The notes beneath the pieces were generated by a model. It worked only from the letters and a program-made list of their open reading frames with translations, did no database searches and was not told the DNA's origin. The position numbers were made by a program, and so were the translations under genes. Positions 53,608-63,303 of a DNA stretch of 64,000 nucleotides are shown here, piece after piece. Each line of letters opens with the position of its first letter. Positions within the stretch are counted from its first letter, which is position 1. Origin of the DNA: Paracoccus mutanolyticus (lineage in GTDB: Bacteria > Pseudomonadota > Alphaproteobacteria > Rhodobacterales > Rhodobacteraceae); assembly GCF_003285265.1 (NCBI RefSeq), contig NZ_CP030239.1:682001-746000 (forward strand), written 5' to 3'.

Positions 53608-54924
53608 TGGCCGCGCGCCGCCCCACGCTGGCGCGCCGCCTGGCGCTGCTGGTCAGCCTGGGGCTGGGCGCGGTCTGGGTGGTGGCGCTGCTGACCATGG
53701 CGATGGTGCTGCGCCATGAACAGGACGAGCTTTACGACCAGCAGTTGAAGGTTTCGGCCGAAACGCTGCTGCCCGTTCTCAGCCACGCATGGCGGGCGGG
53801 GCTGCTGCCGCCGGACGGCGGGGGCGATCCCGCGCAGGCGGTCGACCTGGACGAGGCGCTGCTGTGGCGGCTGATCGACCGCAGCGGGCGGGTGGTGGCC
53901 AGCGCCCCGGCGGCGGCGGCTGCCATGTTCCCCGACCGGATCGCCCCGCTTCGCCATCGCCGGACGGCGACGCATATGGTCTATGCGACCGGATATGACG
54001 CGGCGGGGTTCGCGCTGGAATTCGCCGATCCGCTGGCGGAACGGGCCGAGGCATGGCGCGACAGCTATCTGGCGTTTCTGCTGCCGATGCTGGCGATCCT
54101 GCCCCTGGGCTATATGCTGGTGCGCTGGATCACCGCGCAGGCTTTGCGACCGCTCGACCGCATGCGGGCCGAGGTGGAACGGCGCGACAGCCAGATGTTG
54201 TCGCCGATGGATGCCGAGGCCCATCCGGCCGAGCTTTCGGCAGTCATCGCCACGCTGAACGGCTTCATGGCGCGGCTGGCGCAGGCGCTGGAGGGGGAAC
54301 GCGCCTTCGCCTCGAACGCCGCGCATGAATTGCGCACGCCGGTGGCCATCGCGCTGGCGCAGGTGCAGCGGATGCAGCACGAGACCGCCGACGATGTGCA
54401 GCGCGACCGGCTGGCCGCCGTCGGGCGGGCGCTGGACCGGATGTCGCGCCTGGTCACGCGGCTGCTGCAACTGGCGCGGGCCGAATCCGGCATCGGCCGC
54501 GGGGCGGCGCCGGTTGATGTCGCGCGGCTGCTGCCGCATGTCCTGCGCGACGCGCATGGCGACGGATCGCGGCTGCGGGTGGTGCTGCCGGAGGGTCCGG
54601 TTCCGTCGCAGATGGACGCGGATGCGCTGGCGATCGTGGTGGGCAACCTGATCGACAACGCCCTGCAACACGCGCCCGAGGGAACGCCGGTGGATATCGT
54701 CCTGGACGATGCGGGGGTGCTGGTCGTGCGCAACGGCGGGACGCCCGTCGCGGCGGCGGATCTGGCGCGGATCGCCGATCGGTTCGCCAGCCGCCGCAGC
54801 GGCGGCTTCGGCCTGGCCCGCATATCGCCCGGCAGATCGCGCAGCAGGCGGGCGGGCGGCTGGAGCTGCACTCTCGGCGCCGGGCCGCGCGGACGGGTTC
54901 GAGGCGCGGTTGCATCTGCCCTGA
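53607..54924 (+). CDS. sensor histidine kinase, frameshifted near the C-terminus
   Basis: The QseC/PmrB-like kinase has a first helix (LALLVSLGLGAVWVVALLTMAMVL), a periplasmic region of about 110 residues, and a second helix SYLAFLLPMLAILPLGYMLV. The HAMP segment leads to the H-box with His240 (SNAAHELRTPVAIALAQ) and the N-box (VVGNLIDNALQHAPEG). The G-box is disrupted near 54810-54900: SGGFGL is followed by a different frame with IARQIAQQAGGRL and the end ARLHLP. It probably senses a signal related to the downstream PepSY/b561 pair. Confidence 0.9.
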
Positions 54925-54993
54925 CCAGTAAGCCTGGCGTAAGGATCGCCTGCCACACCGCCCCCATCGCACCCCTGATGATGGAGGTTTCCC

Positions 54994-55251
54994 GTGCGCA
55001 CCCTTCTTGTTGCCCTTGTGATGGCCGGCGCCGCGCTGCCCGCCCTTGCCGCCGACCGCTGCGACGTTCCCCAGGAAAAATGGCGTCCCGTGGACGAGTT
55101 GAAGGCCGAACTGACCGCCAAGGGCTGGCAGATCGCCAATGTCAAGACCGAGGACGGCTGCTACGAGGTCTATGGCAAGGACGACACGGGCAAGCGGGTC
55201 GAGATCTTCTTCGATCCCGCCACGTTCGAGGCGGTCGGGTCGGATGACTGA
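54994..55251 (+). CDS. exported PepSY-domain protein
   Basis: The 85-residue protein has a signal peptide (MRTLLVALVMAGAALPALA) and one PepSY unit (ELKAELTAKGWQIANVKTEDGCYEVYGKDDTGKRVEIFFDPATFE). It has two cysteines (DRCDVP and DGCYEV) that could pair. PepSY modules next to b-type cytochromes are thought to handle metals, haem or redox signals. It overlaps the next gene by 8 bases. Confidence 0.88.
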   Translation: MRTLLVALVMAGAALPALAADRCDVPQEKWRPVDELKAELTAKGWQIANVKTEDGCYEVYGKDDTGKRVEIFFDPATFEAVGSDD

Positions 55252-55801
55252 CGCCGCGGATGCGGTCCCGGTGAAGGTCTGGGACCCGCTCGTGCGCCTG
55301 TATCACTGGTCCCAGGCCGCGCTGATCGCGGCGGCCTGGATCACGGCCGACGAATGGAAATGGCTGCACGAACGCATCGGCTATGCGGTCATGGCGCTTG
55401 TCGCGCTGCGCCTTCTGTGGGGGATCGTGGGGCCGCGCCACGCGCGGTTCGCCGATTTCGTGCGCGGGCCGCGCGCGGTGCTGCGCTATCTGGGCGATCT
55501 GCTCCATGGGCGCGAGCGGCGCTATCTGGGCCACAATCCGGCGGGCGGCGCGATGATCGTGGCGCTGCTGGCGGTGATCGCGGCGACGGCCCTGACCGGC
55601 TGGTTGCAGACGACCGACGCCTTTTTCGGCTCCGAGGCGATGGAGGATGTCCACGAAAGCCTGGCCACGCTGATCCTGGTCCTGGTCGGTTTCCACGTTG
55701 GCGGCGTGGCCCTGGAAAGCCTGCGCCATCACGAGAACCTGACCCGGTCGATGATCACGGGCCGCAAGCGGCCGCTGGGCGCCGGGCCGGACTGCGAATG
55801 A
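55244..55801 (+). CDS. cytochrome b561-family membrane protein
   Basis: The 185-residue protein has four helices with haem-binding histidines in VRLYHWSQAALIAAAW, LHERIGYAVMALVALRLLWG, AMEDVHESLATLILVLVGFHVGGVAL. It is the di-haem, quinone-linked electron carrier type common next to PepSY proteins. It ends the RR-HK-PepSY-b561 operon and is 15 bases from the convergent VIT gene. Confidence 0.9.
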   Translation: MTDAADAVPVKVWDPLVRLYHWSQAALIAAAWITADEWKWLHERIGYAVMALVALRLLWGIVGPRHARFADFVRGPRAVLRYLGDLLHGRERRYLGHNPAGGAMIVALLAVIAATALTGWLQTTDAFFGSEAMEDVHESLATLILVLVGFHVGGVALESLRHHENLTRSMITGRKRPLGAGPDCE

Positions 55802-55816
55802 AGGACCGGCGGGGGA

Positions 55817-56512
55817 TCAGCCCGCCGCCACGCCGAAGACCATGCCGACGGCCAGCGTCGCGATCAGCGCCAGCGCGCCCCAGAAAGCGACGCGCATGGC
55901 GCCCTGCCGGATGGGCGCGCCGCCTGCATGGCTGCCAAGGCCGCCCAGCACCAGCAGGACGGCCAGCGTCGCCACCGAGACCCACAGCGCCACATGCGAC
56001 GGCGCCAGCGCCGCGACGCCCAGCGGCAGGGCGGCCCCGACCGAAAAGGTCGCCGCCGAAACCGCCGCCGCCTGAAGGGGGCGCGCGGCCAGGCTTTCGG
56101 TGATCCCCAGTTCGTCGCGCAGATGGGCCTTCAGCGCGTCCCCTGCCATCAGCTGCTCGGCCACGCGGGTGGCGAGTTCGGCATCCAGGCCGCGTTCGAC
56201 ATAGATGTCGCGCAACTCGGCAAGCTCGGCCTCGGGCATCGTCGCAAGCTCCTCCTGCTCGCGGGCGCGATCCGCGGCCTCGGCATCGGCCTGCGAACTG
56301 ACCGAGACATATTCGCCCGCCGCCATCGACATTGCCCCCGCGACCAGCCCCGCCAGCCCGGCGATCAGCACCGTCCCGCGATCCGACCCCGCCCCGGCGA
56401 CGCCCACGATCAGCGCCGCGGTCGAGACCACCCCGTCATTCGCGCCCAGCACGGCGGCGCGCAGCCAGCCGATCCGGTGGGTCCGGTGGTTTTCCGCATG
56501 AATCGCCCGCAT
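55817..56512 (-). CDS. VIT1/CCC1-family iron or manganese transporter
   Basis: The 231-residue membrane protein reads LRAAVLGANDGVVSTAALIVG in helix 1 and GAMSMAAGEYVSVSSQADAE in helix 2, with a cytoplasmic acidic, glutamate-rich helical insert (REQEELATMPEAELAEL). Three further helices follow to the C-terminus. The family moves Fe(II) or Mn(II) out of the cytoplasm. The gene is intact. Confidence 0.92.
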   Translation of the reverse strand: MRAIHAENHRTHRIGWLRAAVLGANDGVVSTAALIVGVAGAGSDRGTVLIAGLAGLVAGAMSMAAGEYVSVSSQADAEAADRAREQEELATMPEAELAELRDIYVERGLDAELATRVAEQLMAGDALKAHLRDELGITESLAARPLQAAAVSAATFSVGAALPLGVAALAPSHVALWVSVATLAVLLVLGGLGSHAGGAPIRQGAMRVAFWGALALIATLAVGMVFGVAAG

Positions 56513-56816
56513 GATGGCCTTCTAACCTGAATGAACTGTCTTGACCCGTGTTCCCGCTTTTCGACCGCAGCCGCAAGGTTCATGGCCCGGGCCGTCCGGG
56601 CGTTTGGCCCAGGGCGGCAAAATACACCTGTCCCACCGCTGTTCTCACTTCGGATGAAGGGATGCCAGGGAGAGGCCGGTCTTGGGTGACGGGCTTCAGC
56701 GTCCGGGATCACGCCCCGTGCGCAACACCGCTTTCAGCCGCTCGACCGAGCGGAGCAGTGACATCCTCAAGAAAGCGGCCGCTTTTTTCGCGCGCGAGGC
56801 GATATGAGGTTCGCCT
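56513..56816. other. gene-free spacer between VIT transporter and IclR gene
   Basis: I find no coding frame with family features in these 304 bases. The minus-strand part next to the IclR stop (56700-56816) lacks the expected C-terminal IclR sequence, so it is probably sequence brought in when that gene was truncated. The VIT promoter should lie near 56515-56560. Confidence 0.4.
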
Positions 56817-57515
56817 TCAGGTCAGACCCATCAGCGGCGATCCGTCCTCGGGGCGGAAGGCCACTCCCACGGCGTTGATGTAGCTGTACCACACCCCGTA
56901 GGAGCCGATGAACCCCTTTGCCTCATAGCTTTCGATCGCCGTATCGATCTGGCGGCGCAGGTCATTGGCCTGATCCGGCTGCTGCGCGATTATCCGTGCA
57001 GAGACTTCCTCGCGCTTGGCCGGGCTCATCGCCGCGAGATAGGCCAATCCCATCGCCGTGCGCAGCATCGGCAGGCGCGAGCCGACGTTCAGTTGCAGCG
57101 ACACCGGCCCCATCGCACGGGAATTCGCAAGATACACCATCTCAAGCTGGTCGCGCGTACCGATGGCGGCGGCAAGGCCGGTCTGTTCCGACAGATCCTG
57201 CAGGATCGGCTGCGCCATGCGCACCACGGCAATGGAACTCAGGCCGTTATAGCCAAGCGACACGGTGGCCGCGCCGATGCAGTAGCGGCCGAGCGATTCA
57301 ATGTAGCGCAGATAGCCGAGCTGGACGAGCGCGAGCGTAAGACGCGAAACGGTGGCCTTGGGCAGGCCGGTCCGGTCGATGATGTCCTGGTTTCCCAGCG
57401 TCTCGTCTTCCGGACCGAAGGCGCGAAGGATCTCAAGACCCCGCGTCAGCGAGGCTGCGCTGTTCGGAGCCTGGTCCGCGTCTTTTTCCTGCGTGGATTT
57501 TGCTCTTTTTCTCAT
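56817..57515 (-). CDS. IclR-family regulator, probably truncated
   Basis: The 232-residue protein has the winged helix (SLTRGLEILRAF; GLPKATVSRLTLALVQLGYL) and effector domain pieces (LSEQTGLAAAIGTRDQLEMVYL; SRLPMLRTAMGLAYLAAM; GSYGVWYSYINAVGVAF). Family members usually have 250-270 residues and continue after PLMGLT with a glycine/alanine strand and a final helix; here the frame stops. DNA binding may persist. It faces the same way as the acyl-CoA dehydrogenase remnant 100 bp upstream. Confidence 0.82.
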   Translation of the reverse strand: MRKRAKSTQEKDADQAPNSAASLTRGLEILRAFGPEDETLGNQDIIDRTGLPKATVSRLTLALVQLGYLRYIESLGRYCIGAATVSLGYNGLSSIAVVRMAQPILQDLSEQTGLAAAIGTRDQLEMVYLANSRAMGPVSLQLNVGSRLPMLRTAMGLAYLAAMSPAKREEVSARIIAQQPDQANDLRRQIDTAIESYEAKGFIGSYGVWYSYINAVGVAFRPEDGSPLMGLT

Positions 57516-57615
57516 CGCTGTTCCCGAACGCTACCCGCAGGCGGACGCTAGCATCAAAGCGCCGCGTGCGGTAGATCGGGCCATGCAAGCCCCGGATCAC
57601 GCTGCGCCGCAGGCA

Positions 57616-58711
57616 TCACCCGGCGGTCATCTCGCGGGCGATGATGATCTGCTGGATCTGGGTCGTGCCTTCGTACAGCCGGAAAAGGCGCACGTCACGG
57701 TAGAAATGCTCGACCGCGCTGTCCTGCATGTAGCCCGCGCCGCCAGGATCTGCACCGCACGGTCGGCCACGCGCCCGACCATCTCGGTGCAGAACATCTT
57801 GCAAGCCGCAGCCTCCTTTACGATCCGCGCCTTCTCGTCGAAGCGGCGCGCGGTTTCCAGGACCATGCATCGCCCGGCCCAGGTCTCGGCCCCGCTGTCG
57901 GCCAGCATGGCTTGAATGAGCTGGTGATCCGCGATGCGCTTGCCGAATTGCTGCCGGTCGCGGGCGAAGGCCACGGATTCGTCGCACAGCCGCTCTGCCG
58001 CGCCCACCGCCACCGACGAGATATGCAGCCGGCCGCGGTTCAGCACCTTCATCGCGGTCTTGAAGCCCTGGCCTTCCACGGCGCCGATGACCGCGTCGAG
58101 AGGCACGCGCACATCCTCAAGGATCACGTCGCAGGTCCGGGTGCCGCGCTGGCCCATCTTGCGATCCACCGTGCCCAGCGTGATGCCGGGCGTGCTTGCC
58201 GGCACGAGGAAGGCCGTGACACCCGATGCTCCGGGCCTCCGGTCCGCGCCATCAGTGTAAAGACATCGGCCACCGGCGCGTTGGTGATATAGCGCTTGGT
58301 CCCGTTCAGCACATAGCTGTCGCCGTCGCGCCGCGCCGTGGTCATGACCGACGCGGCATCGGATCCCACATCGGGTTCCGTCAGAGCGAACGAGCCGATG
58401 ACCTCGCCCGAGGCCATGCGCGGAAGCCAGTAGTCCTTCTGCGCCTCGGTGCCGTCGATGATGATCCCCTGCGAGCCGATGCCGTTGTTGGTGCCGATCA
58501 CCGAACGGAAGGCGGGCGAGGTATAGCCAAGCTCGAAGCCCACCAGAACCTCTTCTTCCATCGTCAGGCCCAGCCCGCCATATTCCTCGGGGATCGACAT
58601 GCCGAACAGGCCCATGGCCCGCATTTCGGCAATGATCTCTTCGGGGATCGCGTTGGACTCCTCCACCCTCTGTTCGGCCGGGACGAAGTGCTCGCGCCAT
58701 TGTGCCAGCCG
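57616..58711 (-). pseudogene. acyl-CoA dehydrogenase, 5' end missing and two frameshifts
   Basis: The flavoprotein sequence starts inside its first helix (WREHFVPAEQRVEESNAIPEE) without a start codon of its own. The rest is in order: GLFGMSIPEEYGGLGLT, the FAD motif GSFALTEPDVGSDAAS, GTKRYITNAPVADV, GVEGQGF-like loop AVEGQGFKTAMKVLNRGR and the final HFYRDVRLFRLYEGTTQIQQIIIARE with the catalytic glutamate. Frame breaks lie near 58245 and 57740. At its 5' end it is fused to an ABC binding-protein fragment. Confidence 0.85.
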
Positions 58712-59097
58712 ACATCCCTTTCGACAGTGCCGGTCATGCCGGGCAGATACTTCGTCACGTCAAGACGCGTGGTGTCGAAGGGTTGGACGATGTCGAGACT
58801 GTACCACGAAGGCAGCGACTGGTGGCCAGGCAGTGCGATATCGCCGGACCCGTCCTGCACCGCCAGGCGGCATTGCGCCAGCATGGTGTCCTGCTCGGGC
58901 TGGGCGATCAGATTGATCCTGATGCCCGTCGCCTTCTCGAACCCGTCGAAAACGGCGGAATAGTCGAGCCCGGCCCAGCCGATGTAGTTGATGACCCCCG
59001 ACGATGCACGGGCCTCGCGGACCAGGGCCGGGCTGGCCAGGAGCGCCGTCGCGGATGCGGCGGTCGTAAGGAAGGTCCGTCGGTTCACGCTAGCCAT
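58709..59097 (-). pseudogene. N-terminal part of a spermidine/putrescine-type ABC binding protein
   Basis: From MASVNRRTFLTTAASATALLASPALV (twin-arginine-type signal) the frame continues INYIGWAGLDYSAVFDGFEKATGIRINL to YLPGMTGTVERDVGWHNG, the first third of a PotD-like periplasmic binding protein. The similarity stops at about 58709 and acyl-CoA dehydrogenase sequence begins. AGAGGATCTGAAC lies before the ATG. No permease or ATPase is nearby. Confidence 0.7.
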
Positions 59098-59338
59098 GTT
59101 CAGATCCTCTCTGATGGTGATTGATCCCGTGCGGCCTTTCCCGGCCGCCTTCTTCCCGATCTCGCAATGGGGCCCTGTACTGGTCGCATTGATGAAATCT
59201 GTTGTTAAGCTAGAAAATGGCTGCAGATCGATCAATAGAGAACTTTAGTTCCATTTTTCAAAAATGCCGCGACTTGCCGCCCGGGAAGCTCGACCCGGCA
59301 GCCCGGATCTATCTTCAAGGCATTGATTTTTTATATTA

Positions 59339-59404
59339 ATAATTTTGGCTACCACTTTTTATGCCAAACACCCCCTCCAAAAAGCCAAGTGCTTGGCCAA
59401 GCAC
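59339..59404 (-). promoter_or_regulatory. promoter and palindromic operator of the binding-protein gene
   Basis: On the minus strand TTGGCA (59362-59367) and AATTAT (59339-59344) are 17 bases apart. Upstream of the -35 lies the perfect 16-bp palindrome GTGCTTGGCCAAGCAC (59389-59404), suited to a dimeric regulator such as the TetR or IclR encoded nearby. The whole 360-bp spacer is AT-rich and holds no gene. Confidence 0.5.
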
Positions 59405-59457
59405 AGCAGGACGGGCAAAAATTTGACAAAGATCAGGAATAGCTCAGGTGAGTCGGG

Positions 59458-60204
59458 TCAGCGTCGCGGCAGCAGGGTCTCCGGCAGGATCGTGCGCAGA
59501 TATGTCAGCTGAATGGCCACCCCGTGACGGAAGGTGTCGTCATCGACATAGCCCCGCTGCGAGTAGGAGCGCGCCCAGAGCGCATCGATGCAGTCCATCG
59601 TATATCGCATGTATTCGGCCAGTTCGGGGATATCGGGCATCCGATAGAACTGGTGGAAGGCCGCGCTAATCTCGGCGGCAAGCTGGCGGTTCTGCTCGGC
59701 CGCGGCCCGCCGCGTGTCGTGATGCAGCGCCGGGCCCAGGATGATCTCGGCAACATGGCGGTTCTGGTTGCAATGGTCGCGATAGGCGGTCGCCAGCCTG
59801 GTCAGCCAGTCCTGCCAGCGCGGGCTGTCCTGCGCCTCGATCTCGACTCTGGTCTGCAGGATGAAATCGGTCGATTGCCGCAGGTAGCGCCCTGCAAGTT
59901 CGATCTGGATCGCAGCCATCGAAGGAAAGAGATAGTTGATGGAGGCAGGAGAAATCCCCGCCTTCGCCGCGATGTCATTGAAACTGATGTCTGCGACATG
60001 CGCCGTTTGAAGCAGTTCTTCGAGTGCGGCGAGGATCTGATCGAACCGCTCCTGGCTGCGGGCCTGCAGCGGACGCCGGGCCTTGTGTTCCACCGAAAGC
60101 GTCCGGCTTTTGCGGCGCGTCACGCGCGGGCGAACCGTGGCGGAGGCAGCGGATTCCGGCTCGGGAGCGTCGGCCTCATCCCCGTCTCGCATGCCGCGTT
60201 CCAT
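59458..60204 (-). CDS. TetR-family transcriptional regulator
   Basis: The protein (248 residues from the ATG at 60204) has a long basic N-terminal extension, then the helix-turn-helix HVADISFNDIAAKAGISPASINYLFPSMAAI and an all-helical effector domain (HVAEIILGPALHHDTRRAAAEQN). The start at 60204 follows GGGGAT; 60210 and 60192 are alternatives. It is divergent from the CoA-transferase gene; the 220-bp intergenic region contains an AT-rich near-palindrome (AAAATATAATTTCATTTTAT, about 60329-60348) that could be its operator. Confidence 0.85.
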   Translation of the reverse strand: MERGMRDGDEADAPEPESAASATVRPRVTRRKSRTLSVEHKARRPLQARSQERFDQILAALEELLQTAHVADISFNDIAAKAGISPASINYLFPSMAAIQIELAGRYLRQSTDFILQTRVEIEAQDSPRWQDWLTRLATAYRDHCNQNRHVAEIILGPALHHDTRRAAAEQNRQLAAEISAAFHQFYRMPDIPELAEYMRYTMDCIDALWARSYSQRGYVDDDTFRHGVAIQLTYLRTILPETLLPRR

Positions 60205-60424
60205 GATCATCCCCAAGTGTCGGCACCGGATTCGGGCGCCGTCTATCTGCCGGACGACCACGATGCCGAAAGCCCCGCACAAGGTCAACGCCACCCCCGG
60301 TTCGTCCGCGCATCACTGCCTACGAAAACAAAATATAATTTCATTTTATTGACCTGCTGGTGGAAATCTGCAACGTGTCGATGCAAGTTCGGTCGAGACG
60401 GCCGCCGGGAAGGGAAGAACCAAG

Positions 60425-61699
60425 ATGCCAAAACAGGCCGCCCTGCCACTTCAAGATGTGAAGGTTCTGGATCTGAGCCGGGTGCTTGCGGGGCCATGGG
60501 CCACGATGAGTCTGGGCGACCTTGGAGCAGAGGTCTGGAAGATCGAGAACATCAGAGGCGGAGACGATACCCGCGCCTGGTCGGTCCCGAGCTACAAGGG
60601 TGTCAGCACCTATTATCTTTGCGCGAATCGCGGCAAGAACAGCATCGCCGTCGACCTCAAGGCACCCGAAGGCCGCCAGATCGTGCTGGATCTTGCGGCC
60701 CGTGCCGATGTGGTGGTCGAGAATTTCCGCGCCGGCACCATTGACCGGCTGGGGATCGGCTATGACGCTCTGCGGTCCGTGAATCCAGGCATCATTCTCT
60801 GCTCGATCTCGGGTTACGGCCAGACCGGCCCCGACCGCAATCGGCCCGGATACGATTTCATCATGCAGGCCGAAAGCGGGCTCATGTCCATCACCGGCGA
60901 AAAGGACGGCCCACCGAACCGGCTGGGCGTGGCATTCGCCGATGTGGTGGCCGGCATGGTGGCGACGCAGTCGATCCTCGCGGCGCTTTACCAACGCAAG
61001 GCCACCGGCCAAGGCCAGAAGATCGACGTCGCGCTTCTTGAGACGACCCTGAACATGCTGATCAACGTGGGGACAGGCTATCTGAATGCAGGGACCATCC
61101 CCGGACGCTATGGCAATGCCCATCCGACCGTCGTCCCCTATCAGCTGTTCGATGCCGCGGACGACACCTTTGCGCTGGCCGTTGGCAACGACCGGATGTT
61201 CAAGGACCTGTGCGAAAAGGTGATCGACCGCCCTGATCTGGCCCGCGATCCGCGTTTCCTGACGTCGCACCAGCGCGCCCTGCATCGCGACGACCTGCTG
61301 CCGATCCTGGTGGAGATCTTCAGGCAGCGGGATTGCGCATCCTGGATCGACGCCTGCCTGCGCGCCGATGTACCTGCGGGGCAGGTCAAGACCGTGGCCG
61401 AGGCGCTTGACAGCCCTGCCGTCCGGGCACGCGGCGTGGTGCAGACGCTTCAGCATCCCGAACTCGGTCCGGTGGCACTGATCCGCCCGGCCCATGGCCT
61501 TGCCGCGCAGGAAGGCAGGGCAGTCAAAGCCCCACCGCTTCTGGGCGAGGATACGCGGAGCGGCTGCAAGAGGTGCTGGGTACGCCGTCGGCCCGGATGC
61601 AGACATGGCGGCGCGCCGAAAGGTCGGGCGTGCCAGCGGCCGCCCCGCGCCGGCGAAATCCGGGGCGGCATGATCCGGGCACAGCCGGGCAGGACATGA
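60425..61699 (+). CDS. class III CoA-transferase (CaiB/BaiF/Frc family), frame broken at the end
   Basis: The enzyme exchanges CoA between acyl-CoA and a carboxylic acid. It reads [57 protein letters not shown] and [17 protein letters not shown]. The catalytic aspartate (about D173) sits in [12 protein letters not shown]. An indel near 61555 (after LLGEDT) shifts the last residues; the other frame continues [17 protein letters not shown], as in relatives. The true stop is therefore uncertain. It heads a gene set with a TPP enzyme and a GMC oxidoreductase and is divergent from TetR. Confidence 0.88.
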   Translation: MPKQAALPLQDVKVLDLSRVLAGPWATMSLGDLGAEVWKIENIRGGDDTRAWSVPSYKGVSTYYLCANRGKNSIAVDLKAPEGRQIVLDLAARADVVVENFRAGTIDRLGIGYDALRSVNPGIILCSISGYGQTGPDRNRPGYDFIMQAESGLMSITGEKDGPPNRLGVAFADVVAGMVATQSILAALYQRKATGQGQKIDVALLETTLNMLINVGTGYLNAGTIPGRYGNAHPTVVPYQLFDAADDTFALAVGNDRMFKDLCEKVIDRPDLARDPRFLTSHQRALHRDDLLPILVEIFRQRDCASWIDACLRADVPAGQVKTVAEALDSPAVRARGVVQTLQHPELGPVALIRPAHGLAAQEGRAVKAPPLLGEDTRSGCKRCWVRRRPGCRHGGAPKGRACQRPPRAGEIRGGMIRAQPGRT

Positions 61700-61735
61700 T
61701 TGGATCGCAGCCAAAGACCGATGGAAGGCGTCAGA

Positions 61736-63299
61736 ATGACCGACAGGCAGAATGAGATGAACGGCGCGCAGAGCCTTGTAAAGACGCTGATCGCCGGCGG
61801 GGTTGAAACCTGCTTCGCCAACCCCGGCACAAGCGAGATGCATTTCGTCGCGGCGCTGGACCAGATTCCCGGCATCCGCTGCGTCCTCGGCCTGCAAGAG
61901 AACGTCGTTACCGGCATGGCGGACGGCTATTACCGGATTTCGGGCAAGCCTGCCGCCACGCTTCTGCATTGCGGCCCCGGTCTCGCGAACGGGTCTGGGG
62001 AACCTGCACAACGCCCGCCGCGCGCGCAGCGGCATGGTCAATATCGTCGGCGACCAGGCGACCTGGCACCGCCCGTTCGACGCACCGCTGACCGCAGACA
62101 CCGAGTCGCTGGCCCGCACATCCTCGGATTGGGTGCGTACAAGCGCCGCCGCATCCGAAGTGGGTCGGGATGGCGCGATGGCGATGCAGATCGCCCGCCG
62201 CCATGGTGGCGGCATCGCGACCCTGATCCTGCCTTCGGATGCGTCATGGGACGGGGGCGGACAGGTGGCACAGCCTTTCCCGGATCTTGCGCCGCCGCCG
62301 GTCGATGCCAATGCCGTGGATGGCGCGGCACGCATCCTGCGCGATCACGCTGGGTCGACCCTCATCCTTTTGGGAAGCCGCGCCACTCTGGCGACCGCGC
62401 AGGAAGCGGCCTATCGCGTGGCCGCGGCCACCGGCGCCGAGATCCTGGCCGAATATGTCTGCGCCCGCATGAGCCGCGGGCAGGGCCGCGTGCCGATCGA
62501 GCGCGTGCCCTATACGCTGGCCGCAGCCAAGGCGCGGCTTGCGCGCTTCAGCCACATCATCCTCGTCGGCGCGCGGCCGCCGGTGGGCTTCTTCGGCTAT
62601 CCCGGCCAACCTTCGATCCACCACGATCCGGCGGCGGTCTTCCATATACTCACCCGCCCCGAGCAGGACGAGGTGGCGGCGCTCACCGCGCTGGCCGAGG
62701 CCCTTGGTGCGCCGAAAGCCGCGCCTCCCGCTGCCGCGCCGCGGCCCGATATCGCCACCGGCGCCCCCACCCCCGAAGGGCTGGCCCGTACGGTGGCGGC
62801 GGTGATGCCCGAGAATGCGATCATTTCGGACGAAAGCATCTCTTATGGTCGGGGCTTCTACGCCGAAACGCATGGCGCGCCGCCGCATGACTGGCTGCAC
62901 CTAACCGGCGGCGCCATCGGTGACGGCCTGCCGGTGGGCACAGGTGCCGCCGTGGCGGGCGGCGGACGCCGCGTGATCGGTCTTCAGGCGGACGGCTCGG
63001 CGATGTATTCGCTGCAATCGCTCTGGACCCAGGCGCGCGAGCGGCTTCCCGTCACCACCATCATTCTGTCAAATCGGAAGTACCAGATCCTGATAGGCGA
63101 ATATGGCGGCGTCGGGGCGGTGGCCGGGCCGACGGCGATGAACATGCTTGACCTGTCGAACCCATCGATCGACTGGCTGCACATCGCCAATGGCATGGGT
63201 GTCGAGGCCGCGCGCACCGAAACGCTGGAAGGCTGCGCGGACCTGATGCGCCAAAGCTTCGCGCAGCCCGGTCCGTTCCTGATCGAGCTTATGATCTGA
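61736..63299 (+). CDS. thiamine-diphosphate-dependent enzyme (acetolactate synthase-like decarboxylase), one frameshift
   Basis: The enzyme of about 520 residues has the PYR domain with the catalytic glutamate in [18 protein letters not shown], the middle domain with [20 protein letters not shown], and the PP domain with the TPP motif [17 protein letters not shown] and NRKYQIL. An extra G at about 61990 (AACGGGTCTGG) breaks the frame after PGLAN. The family includes benzoylformate and related 2-oxoacid decarboxylases as well as acetolactate synthases; with no small regulatory subunit nearby, a catabolic decarboxylase is more likely. The ATG at 61736 follows GGAAGG. Confidence 0.86.
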
Positions 63300-63303
63300 C
63301 GCC

